Position numbers and translations under genes: made by a program. 28,433 nucleotides of DNA from UBA3478 sp036782715. Lineage in GTDB: Bacteria > Bacteroidota > Bacteroidia > Flavobacteriales > Flavobacteriaceae. The notes beneath the pieces are model-generated. The model was given only the letters and a program-made list of their open reading frames with translations. It was not told the origin of the DNA and searched no databases. Where the stretch lies: assembly GCA_036782715.1 (NCBI GenBank), contig DAIPYN010000021.1, forward strand, positions 1-28,433, given 5' to 3'. Below are positions 8,031-14,720 of this stretch, one piece after another. Positions within the stretch are counted from its first letter, which is position 1, and every line of letters starts with the position of its first letter.

Positions 8031-9468
8031 GTGGCTCCAACCTGCAGTAATCGGGAGAGCCCTGGGGCCATTACTCTTCTTTCTCGTTCAATTCTTCTGG
8101 AGACCCGATGGGCTCTCTGAACAAGGAGTTTCGGCTTTTGCCGTAGCCCTTTGGGTGGGTGTTTGGTGGGTTACAGAAGCCGTTCCAATTGCGGTCTCGG
8201 CATTATTGCCTATCATACTCTTTCCGTTGTCAGGAGCCTTAGATCTAGCTGCCACCACGGTATCCTACGGTCACAAATATGTGTTTCTATATCTCGGAGG
8301 GTTTTTTCTAGCCATTGCCATCGAAAAAGTAAACCTTCATCGACGAATTGCTCTTGCCGTTATTTCGCTTATTGGTACTCGGATGCGAATGATTGTTCTA
8401 GGCTTTATGGTGGCAACCGCTTTTCTTTCGATGTGGATTTCGAATACGGCTACTTCAGTGATGATGCTCCCCATAGGGCTTGCGATTGTCGCGCAGTTTC
8501 GCGATCATCCAGATACCCCTGAAAACGAGCATGAAGAATTCGGAAAGATGTTGATGCTCGCCATCGCCTACAGTGCGTCTTTAGGGGGTATGGCAACACT
8601 TATAGGTACTCCACCTAATTTGGTGCTAGCAGGAATTGTAAAAGAACTCTATGAGGTAGAAATTAACTTTTTAGATTGGATGCTTTTTGCTTTTCCACTT
8701 TCTGTAGTACTATTAATTATTTGTTGGGTTTACCTCACCCGATTCGCTGTGAAGCTCAAGGCAGATAATTTTACCGGTGGAGTCGAAGAAATCAAAAGAC
8801 AACGAAAATTACTAGGAAAGATCTCTACGAATGAAAAGCGTGTGCTAGTGGTATTTGTGCTCACTGCTTTTGCGTGGATTACTCGGTCTTTTCTTTTAAG
8901 CCCGATTCTTCCGGCAATTGACGATACCTTAATTGCGCTAATTGCGGGAATAGCACTCTTTGTAATCCCTAGCAGCGAAGCTAAAGATGGTGTACTTCAA
9001 TGGGACGACGCCAAAAAAATTCCTTGGGGAATCTTACTACTCTTTGGCGGCGGACTTGCTATAGCTCAAGGTTTTAAAGATACCGGTCTTGCCAAATGGT
9101 TGGCGGAGCAACTTACTCAGCTCGACTTTCTTCCGCTGCTTGTGATGACCTTGGTTTTAGTAGCAGTGATTAATTTCTTGACAGAGGTGACTTCGAATTT
9201 AGCGACCACCGCAATGATTTTGCCTGTTTTGGCTCCTTTGGCGGTAGCTATGGGAGTTCACCCTTATATTTTTATGGTTTCAGCTACACTTGCTGCCTCT
9301 TGTGCCTTTATGTTACCGGTGGCGACTCCACCCAATGCAGTGGTCTTTGGATCAGGCTATGTCAGTATGTCTTCAATGATAAGGGCCGGAGTAGGGCTCA
9401 ATTTGATCTCTATTCTTTTGGTAACGTTTTGGGTATTCTATTTGTTGCCTTATTTTTGGGCTCTCTAA
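8023..9468 (+). CDS. DASS family (SLC13) anion:Na+ symporter
   Basis: Inner-membrane transporter of 481 residues that probably imports di- or tricarboxylates, or sulfate, with Na+. Two SNT-type substrate and sodium motifs of the INDY fold are visible: SNTAT at 140-144 and TSNLAT around 391, each followed by a Pro-containing helix (MMLPI, MILPVL). WWVTEAVPIAVSALLPI at about 48-64 is also typical of the family. The ATG at 8023 is preferred over an in-frame start at 7999, because it begins at the usual N-terminus and overlaps the sterol-desaturase stop. The exact anion cannot be deduced; SLC13 members that carry sulfate usually contain TrkA-C domains between halves, which this protein lacks, favouring a carboxylate. 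Confidence 0.9.
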   Translation: MNKWLQPAVIGRALGPLLFFLVQFFWRPDGLSEQGVSAFAVALWVGVWWVTEAVPIAVSALLPIILFPLSGALDLAATTVSYGHKYVFLYLGGFFLAIAIEKVNLHRRIALAVISLIGTRMRMIVLGFMVATAFLSMWISNTATSVMMLPIGLAIVAQFRDHPDTPENEHEEFGKMLMLAIAYSASLGGMATLIGTPPNLVLAGIVKELYEVEINFLDWMLFAFPLSVVLLIICWVYLTRFAVKLKADNFTGGVEEIKRQRKLLGKISTNEKRVLVVFVLTAFAWITRSFLLSPILPAIDDTLIALIAGIALFVIPSSEAKDGVLQWDDAKKIPWGILLLFGGGLAIAQGFKDTGLAKWLAEQLTQLDFLPLLVMTLVLVAVINFLTEVTSNLATTAMILPVLAPLAVAMGVHPYIFMVSATLAASCAFMLPVATPPNAVVFGSGYVSMSSMIRAGVGLNLISILLVTFWVFYLLPYFWAL

Positions 9469-9473
9469 ACAAG

Positions 9474-9509
9474 CTTTGTAACAAAAAAACGTTTCAGTCG
9501 TTAACAAAG
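9474..9509 (+). other. Imperfect hairpin just after the transporter stop codon
   Basis: CTTTGTAAC (9474-9482) pairs with GTTAACAAAG (9500-9509) with one bulged A, giving nine base pairs and a 17-base loop. It has no following T-run and is AU-rich, so it is not a standard intrinsic terminator. It may protect the 3' end or be chance. Confidence 0.3.
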
Positions 9510-9539
9510 TATAGTTAGCGATTGTAGTAGATACAACCT

Positions 9540-9614
9540 ATCCAGGCCTTTTCATAAGTAGCTATCGTTTAGTTTTGTTTGTTATGATAACTATCGAGAG
9601 AGGTCTGGATTTTT
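9540..9614 (+). terminator. Possible terminator or 3'-end structure in the convergent gap
   Basis: ATCCAGGCC (9540-9548) and GGTCTGGAT (9602-9610) form nine pairs with one G-U wobble, followed by TTTT. The 53-base loop is long for an intrinsic terminator. It lies in the 144-base convergent space between the DASS gene and the second sterol-desaturase gene, where a terminator would be expected. Confidence 0.3.
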
Positions 9615-10431
9615 AGCTTTTCGACTTTACGGATTGATCAAACGGAAGCCCCAATTGGGTAAGTAAGTTTTCGTCGTTCTTATGATCTGCAATATCCACG
9701 CCGTAAACTACTTTCTTCACATCGTCGTAAACAAATGTTCCGAAGAGTCTATCCCAAATAGACAGCATGTTTCCGTAGTTCGAATCGGTCCACGGAAGTT
9801 CGTTGTGGTGATGAAACTTGTGCATGTTCGGCGTTACGAAAAGATAACTTATGGTACGATCAACCTTGGCAGGCAGGGCAATGTTTGCATGGGTGAAGTA
9901 GGTAAATACGACACTCAAGATTCGGTAAAATAAATAAAAGGCAATAGGCATACCGGTAATTGCAATCGCTATTAATGCAAAGGTTTCTCGGAGCAGAAAA
10001 TCTAGGGGATGGTGTCGTGTACCTGTAGTTGCATCGACGTGTTTATCGCTATGATGCACTAAATGAAGTCTCCATAAGGCAGGTACTTTATGTAAAAGAT
10101 AATGAACAAAATATTGAGCGATTAAATCGAGTACAACTAATGCAATAATGAGTTCAGCCCATACAGGTAATTCGATGAGATTAAGGAACCCGAAGTTGGT
10201 ATCAGAAAGCCACTGGTAAAGAACAGCAGTAAGTGCACCAAAACCCACATTGATGATCATCACCATGGCGAGTAGTGAACCATTAACCCGAGCGTGCTTC
10301 CATTTCTTGTAATTGAAATTGGTTTGCGCGTAATAACCTTCGGCAATCCAGAAAACGCCTAACACAAAAAAGATCCAAGCCGCCTTCATCCAGACGGGCA
10401 TCTCTTCAAAAAATAATAGAAATGAGTCCAT
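9613..10431 (-). CDS. Sterol desaturase family protein
   Basis: Membrane di-iron oxygenase-like protein of 272 residues, near the usual family length. Membrane segments occupy about 13-31, 50-72, 91-110 and 150-180. The three His boxes are intact: H110-xxx-H114, HLVHH (123-127) and HKFHHH (204-209), with an additional RHH at 139-141. The likely role is hydroxylation or desaturation of a lipid at the inner membrane, using O2 and an electron donor not encoded here. It lies 36 bases downstream of the AMP nucleosidase gene on the same strand and may be transcribed from it. It shares the fold, but not the C-terminal extension, with the gene at 6801-8030. Confidence 0.88.
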   Translation of the reverse strand: MDSFLLFFEEMPVWMKAAWIFFVLGVFWIAEGYYAQTNFNYKKWKHARVNGSLLAMVMIINVGFGALTAVLYQWLSDTNFGFLNLIELPVWAELIIALVVLDLIAQYFVHYLLHKVPALWRLHLVHHSDKHVDATTGTRHHPLDFLLRETFALIAIAITGMPIAFYLFYRILSVVFTYFTHANIALPAKVDRTISYLFVTPNMHKFHHHNELPWTDSNYGNMLSIWDRLFGTFVYDDVKKVVYGVDIADHKNDENLLTQLGLPFDQSVKSKS

Positions 10432-10467
10432 AATATCTAATTCACAGCCTCCCGAAGATACTAAATA

Positions 10468-11238
10468 TTAGAATTTTAAGTGCCTAATCGTTTCGCCTTT
10501 ATCTTTCAGCTGTTTCAATGAATCGATTCCTATTTGAACGTGATTCGTATCAAAGATTCGCTTGTTTTCTTCATCTTGAGCCATCGATTTCACTCCTTCA
10601 GGGACCATGGGCTGATCGGTAACTAGTAGAAGTGCTCCTGTTGGGATTCTATTGTGAAAACCAACTGTAAAAAGGGTAGCCGTTTCCATATCGATGGCAT
10701 AGGCTCTCACCTTCTTTAGATGATTTTTAAATTTCTTGTCGTGCTCCCATACTCTTCTATTAGTGGTGAATACGGTACCCGTCCAATAATTTTGAGCTCT
10801 GTCCTTGATTGTTGAAGAGATGGCTCTTTGAAGGGCGAAAGAAGGTAAAGCGGGTACTTCTTTAGGTAGGTAATCATCTGAAGTACCATCTCCTCGTATC
10901 GCCCCGATGGGCAGCACAAAATCTCCGATTTGATTTCTTTTTTTAAGTCCTCCACATTTACCTAGAAATAGAACTGCTTCAGGTTCAGCTGCCATCAAGA
11001 GATCCATTATTAAGGCTGCATTAGGGCTACCAATACCAAAGTTGATAATACTAATATCGTTGTGAGTAGCAGATGCCATTACTCGATCTTTCCCCTCTAC
11101 TGTGGTGCCTGTTATCTCTGCAAATTTTGAGACGTATTTGTAAAAATTAGTTAGAAGAATATACTTACCAAATTCATGTGAAGGCTTCCCTGTGTAACGG
11201 TGTAACCAATCACTGACAATTTCTTGTTTTGTTTCCAT
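10468..11238 (-). CDS. amn: AMP nucleosidase (short form)
   Basis: Cytoplasmic enzyme of 256 residues with the purine-nucleoside-phosphorylase fold, expected to hydrolyse AMP to adenine and ribose 5-phosphate. Visible: NFGIGSPNAALIMDLL, the phosphate and base-binding strand AVLFLGKCGGLK, and the ribose-binding DMETATLF near residue 183. These are the features of AMP nucleosidase within the phosphorylase superfamily. E. coli Amn is about 480 residues with an extra N-terminal domain. This protein is the catalytic domain alone, the form I associate with Bacteroidota. A different nucleoside hydrolase or phosphorylase specificity is possible. It is divergent from the NRAMP-like gene, 40 bases away. 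Confidence 0.82.
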   Translation of the reverse strand: METKQEIVSDWLHRYTGKPSHEFGKYILLTNFYKYVSKFAEITGTTVEGKDRVMASATHNDISIINFGIGSPNAALIMDLLMAAEPEAVLFLGKCGGLKKRNQIGDFVLPIGAIRGDGTSDDYLPKEVPALPSFALQRAISSTIKDRAQNYWTGTVFTTNRRVWEHDKKFKNHLKKVRAYAIDMETATLFTVGFHNRIPTGALLLVTDQPMVPEGVKSMAQDEENKRIFDTNHVQIGIDSLKQLKDKGETIRHLKF

Positions 11239-11278
11239 AAGCTAAAATTTCTCTAAGTTAGTAAGTATTCTACTAGGT

Positions 11279-12475
11279 ATGTCGAAACAAAAACATCTCG
11301 GGGTCTTCATTGCCGCAGCTTTTATTGGCCCTGGCACGGTTACCACCTGTACACTTGCCGGAGTAGACTTTGGGATTGAACTCCTCTGGGCGCTGACCAT
11401 TTCGATTGTAATTACTTATTATTTTCAAGAAATAGCTGCTCGTTTAGGATGGGTTCTAAATGAAGATCTTGATCAAATTATCATGAGAGGTATCAATCAG
11501 CCATTGCTACGATTTACGGTCCTCGGTCTAATAGTCTCTTCGATTTTTATCGGAAACGCAGCTTATCAGGGCGGTAACTTGAGTGGCACTCTAATAGGAT
11601 TACAGCTGCTTTCAGACGAATCGATTTCAAAGACTACACTGATGATTCTTATCGGCCTAGGGGTTCTTACCATGCTGTGGAATGGTCGATTTGAACTAAT
11701 TAAAAGATTGCTCATGCTTTTAGTGGTTTTGATGGGCATAAGCTTTTTATTTACAGCGATCTACCTAGGGCCAGGGATTCTAACCCTTTTAAAGGCTGCT
11801 TTCATCCCTGCTTTCAAAGGATCAAATACCCTTATGATTGTTGCATTAGTTGGTACCACTGTTGTGCCGTACAATCTCTTTCTTCATACGGCGTTAGTAA
11901 AACAGAGTCGATCAGAAATTTCTAGTCATCGACTTCTAAAAAAAGATGCCTTGTTTAGCATCCTTATTGGAGGGCTGATCTCTATGGCTATTCTTGTAAC
12001 TGCGGCTTCTGCAGGTAGCGAAGGAATAAGTTCGGTCATCGATCTAGCCGCTATTCTTAAACCTTCACTCGGCGAATGGAGTAAATACATTGTCGGTTTT
12101 GGCTTATTCGCAGCGGGGTTTACCTCTTCAATTACGGCTCCACTAGCTGCAGGCTTAGTAACAGCCTCTGTTTTTAGATCAAAAGAGGGTGCGGTCTCTG
12201 AGCGGTTTTCGAAGCTTGCCACTATACTTGTATTTGCCATTGGATGGGTCGTTACGATGGTCGGAAGTGCTCCGATTGAAATCATCAAATTTGCTCAGAT
12301 TGCGAACGGGATTCTACTACCGATTGTGGCAATCACACTATTCATTTTATCTCGAAATAAGAGTTTGTTAGGAGAATTAGTAAACACAAAGGGTCAAAAC
12401 ATTCTAGGCGTCATTTTAGTGCTCTTTACTTTAATTCTCGGCCTCATGGGGCTTAATAAAGCGCTTGGTTTATGA
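11279..12475 (+). CDS. NRAMP-fold transporter lacking canonical metal motifs, in the 5-oxoprolinase operon
   Basis: Inner-membrane transporter of 398 residues with about 11 membrane segments and the LeuT-type fold of the NRAMP family. Family features: GPGTVTTCTLAG at the start of segment 1 (17-28) and VGTTVVPYNLFLHTALV in segment 6 (192-207). In metal-carrying NRAMPs these helices hold DPGN and MPHN. Here the aligned residues read GVDF (28-31) and VPYN (196-199), so the Asp, Asn and Met that bind Mn2+ or Fe2+ are absent. The ATGA overlap with pxpA ties it to 5-oxoproline use; B. subtilis has a similar arrangement (ycsG beside ycsF-kipI-kipA). It may import 5-oxoproline or another operon substrate. 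The fold is sure, the substrate open. Confidence 0.8.
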   Translation: MSKQKHLGVFIAAAFIGPGTVTTCTLAGVDFGIELLWALTISIVITYYFQEIAARLGWVLNEDLDQIIMRGINQPLLRFTVLGLIVSSIFIGNAAYQGGNLSGTLIGLQLLSDESISKTTLMILIGLGVLTMLWNGRFELIKRLLMLLVVLMGISFLFTAIYLGPGILTLLKAAFIPAFKGSNTLMIVALVGTTVVPYNLFLHTALVKQSRSEISSHRLLKKDALFSILIGGLISMAILVTAASAGSEGISSVIDLAAILKPSLGEWSKYIVGFGLFAAGFTSSITAPLAAGLVTASVFRSKEGAVSERFSKLATILVFAIGWVVTMVGSAPIEIIKFAQIANGILLPIVAITLFILSRNKSLLGELVNTKGQNILGVILVLFTLILGLMGLNKALGL

Positions 12476-13191
12476 GTTTGAAGAAACCACACATCAATAT
12501 GGATGCTGGCGAAGGGGTAACCGGCGAATATGAGCTTTACCCTTTTGTTAATGCCCTCAATGTTGCTTGTGGCGGTCATTATGGAGATGAGCGTACCATT
12601 TTTGAAACTTTAAATCATGCGATCCGATATGAAATTGAATTTGGGGCACACCCCTCGTATCCAGACAAAAAAAACTTTGGCAGAGTCTCGTTAGATCTAA
12701 GCTCTGAAGAACTCACTGCTTCAATCGTTGATCAAATCGATTGTTTTGCAAGAGTGGTTGAGGATTTGGGTGCTACATGGACTCACATTAAACCCCATGG
12801 AGCGCTCTACAATGACTTAGCCAAAAACGCATCTCTTGCTGAGGTTTTTCTAAGCGCTATAGCGTCTCATAAGGAGAAGACGCTTTATTTGCAAGAGTCT
12901 TCGATTATTGCCCTTAAAGCCGAAGAACGGGGTTTTAAAGTGGCTCATGAATATTTTATTGATCGCAATTACCTTGCAATCGACCGACTCGTTCCTAGAA
13001 GCGAAGAGAATGCTTTGATTTCTGATCCGAAACAGGCGTTAGACCATCTATATTTAATGGCCTATAAAAACTCTCTGATATTACTAGATGGGACTGAGGT
13101 TCCCATTCAGCCACACACTTTTTGTATACACTCAGATCATCAGGCGACCGCGCAAATCATTGCTGAAATCACAAAGGCTTATGGGTCTTAA
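12472..13191 (+). CDS. pxpA: 5-oxoprolinase subunit PxpA (LamB/YcsF family)
   Basis: Cytoplasmic subunit of the prokaryotic ATP-dependent 5-oxoprolinase, which opens 5-oxo-L-proline (pyroglutamate) to glutamate together with PxpB and PxpC. The 239-residue protein has the LamB/YcsF motifs in order: NMDAGEG (9-15), NVACGGHYGD (30-39), GAHPSYPD (58-65), IKPHGALYN (106-114) and EYFIDRNY (160-167), then CIHSDHQ near the end. Compared with well-known members, NxDxGEG appears as NMDAGEG and ACGFH as ACGGH. These are small changes near the active site. Its start overlaps the transporter stop (ATGA), and its 3' end overlaps pxpB by 11 bases. Confidence 0.92.
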   Translation: MSLKKPHINMDAGEGVTGEYELYPFVNALNVACGGHYGDERTIFETLNHAIRYEIEFGAHPSYPDKKNFGRVSLDLSSEELTASIVDQIDCFARVVEDLGATWTHIKPHGALYNDLAKNASLAEVFLSAIASHKEKTLYLQESSIIALKAEERGFKVAHEYFIDRNYLAIDRLVPRSEENALISDPKQALDHLYLMAYKNSLILLDGTEVPIQPHTFCIHSDHQATAQIIAEITKAYGS

Positions 13192-13876
13192 GGTTCGTTT
13201 TCATAGAATTAGCCCTGAAGTACTATCCATAGTGTTAGAGGGGGGCTCTGCTGCCCAGCTGTCTGGTATTGCTGAACAGCTTGAGTCTCGATTTTCATCG
13301 ATTCAAGACGTTGTCTTTTTGAATGGGGTGATCACCCTTTTTTCTACCGAATTAAACCTGATTCTTGACGATTTAGTGTCTTTTTTTGATTTGACGAGTG
13401 AGACCTTCGAATCGAGTTTCAGAACGTGGTACATCCCTATTTGGTACAATGGACTCGACTTGCAGTTTATTGCAGAGAAGAAGAGAATGAGTATTGACCA
13501 AATAAAGGAGATTCATCAAAAAGGAGAATACACCGCTATAGGCTATGGATTTCTACCCGGCTTTTTTTACGCCTCAGGAGTGCCTGAAACTCTCGATTTA
13601 CCTCGTAGATCCTCTCCTAGGGCCAGGGTGCCAGCTCAAAGTGTCGCTTTTGCTGCTTCGCAGATGGCTATATATCCTTTCGAAACGAGTGGAGGATGGA
13701 ATATTCTAGGCACCACGCCCTACCAGTTCTTTGATCCTGACAAGAGCCCCCCTGTAATTGTTAAGGCCGGAGATCGCCTGCGCTTCTATGAAATAGATGA
13801 GTCTCATTTTAAAGCGCTACAGCTTATTTGGGAGACTAGTTCAGACCGAGAAAAAATATTGAGTCATGTTTGTTAA
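13181..13876 (+). CDS. pxpB: 5-oxoprolinase subunit PxpB (KipI / allophanate hydrolase subunit 1 family)
   Basis: Cytoplasmic 5-oxoprolinase subunit of 231 residues that acts as a complex with PxpC and PxpA. The C-terminal half carries the family block: GYGFLPGFFYASG (121-133), LDLPRRSSPRARVPAQSVAFA (starting at 138) and TSGGWNILGTTP (169-180). The usual PAGSV reads PAQSV here. The frame is open upstream to 13088, but the ATG at 13181 gives the normal N-terminus (a short strand followed by SPEVLSIVLEG) and a compact overlap with pxpA. In B. subtilis the homologue KipI also inhibits the sporulation kinase KinA; that role is not expected here. Confidence 0.91.
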   Translation: MGLKVRFHRISPEVLSIVLEGGSAAQLSGIAEQLESRFSSIQDVVFLNGVITLFSTELNLILDDLVSFFDLTSETFESSFRTWYIPIWYNGLDLQFIAEKKRMSIDQIKEIHQKGEYTAIGYGFLPGFFYASGVPETLDLPRRSSPRARVPAQSVAFAASQMAIYPFETSGGWNILGTTPYQFFDPDKSPPVIVKAGDRLRFYEIDESHFKALQLIWETSSDREKILSHVC

Positions 13877-14720
13877 ACGAGCCGGCCTTTCAGATTCGAT
13901 TCAAGATTCAGGTCGTGCGGGATTCTTCAAATATGCAGTTCCGAGGTCTGGTTTTATGGATGCCCAGTCGGCAAAAAGAGCGAATACTATTTTGGGAAAT
14001 GACCCTAATGATGCGGTTTTAGAAATGAGTATTCAAGGAGGGGTCTATCGGTTTGATTCGCCCACCTTTTTTTGTGTCTCGGGTGCTCCAATGAAATTTA
14101 CTTTAAATGGCATTCTAGGAGAATCGAACTGTATGATTCCTGTTCAGCCTAAAGATGAAATAGAGTTTAGCCAGGCAACTGATGGGGTGTACACCTATCT
14201 CGCGGTGAAGGGTGGTTTTAAAACTTCGATTCGAATGGGGAGCCGCTCGATGCATCCGAGCTTGTTTGGTGTATCTCGACTAAAAGAAGGAGATGTGGTC
14301 GAATATATTCCGACAAATACTGCCCCTGAAAAGATCGTTGGTACTACTAATAATAAGAGTCGAAATTCGAAGATAACTGTTTACCCCGGACCAGAGTTCA
14401 CTGAGTTAAAAAGCCCTGAGCAATTGGGCCATCTACCTCTAAAAGTAGCGGGTCATAATCGAATGGGGATTCGAGTGCTTCCCTCGACGTATCTGCACAG
14501 AAGGCATTCTACTATACAGTCTTCGGTAGTTTTTCCCGGTATTGTGCAGTTAACTCCCTCAGGAGAATTAATTATTCTTCATCGCGACTGTCAAGTAACG
14601 GGCGGATACCCCAGAGTGTTACTCACAGACGAAAAAGGCTTAAATCAAATCGCTCAAATACGTCAAGGGGCTACGATCCAATTGGAGCTTACCGAATTAT
14701 CCAATTATTTAGGAGAATAA
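13866..14720 (+). CDS. pxpC: 5-oxoprolinase subunit PxpC (KipA / allophanate hydrolase subunit 2 family)
   Basis: Cytoplasmic 5-oxoprolinase subunit of 284 residues, partner of PxpB. Family landmarks: KRAGLSDSIQDSGRAGF at the N-terminus (QDSGR 13-17), AVPRSGFMD (24-32), the ANTILGNDPNDAVLEMS segment, and late motifs including PGPEF, SNRMG-like HNRMGIR and a C-terminal GGYPRV. It overlaps pxpB by 11 bases and completes the four-gene overlapping operon that starts with the transporter. With all three subunits intact the cell should convert 5-oxoproline to glutamate. The 3' end overlaps the convergent acylase gene by 16 bases, leaving no room for a separate terminator. Confidence 0.92.
   Translation: MFVKRAGLSDSIQDSGRAGFFKYAVPRSGFMDAQSAKRANTILGNDPNDAVLEMSIQGGVYRFDSPTFFCVSGAPMKFTLNGILGESNCMIPVQPKDEIEFSQATDGVYTYLAVKGGFKTSIRMGSRSMHPSLFGVSRLKEGDVVEYIPTNTAPEKIVGTTNNKSRNSKITVYPGPEFTELKSPEQLGHLPLKVAGHNRMGIRVLPSTYLHRRHSTIQSSVVFPGIVQLTPSGELIILHRDCQVTGGYPRVLLTDEKGLNQIAQIRQGATIQLELTELSNYLGE

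Noticed and set aside
8151..8522. 123-codon frame inside the DASS gene
   Set aside because: Cys/Ser/Arg-rich shadow frame without family similarity; the DASS frame holds both SNT-type motifs.
9570..9577. TAGTTTTG on the plus strand as a -7 promoter box
   Set aside because: It matches TAnnTTTG, but no plus-strand gene follows before the convergent gene and there is no -33 element.
11926..12288. 120-codon open frame on the minus strand
   Set aside because: It is antisense to the NRAMP-like gene, has no recognisable domain, and mirrors that gene's codon pattern.
11279..12475. NRAMP-like gene as a decayed pseudogene because DPGN is missing
   Set aside because: The frame is intact, full length and translationally coupled on its downstream side, and the rest of the fold is well kept; changed specificity is more likely.
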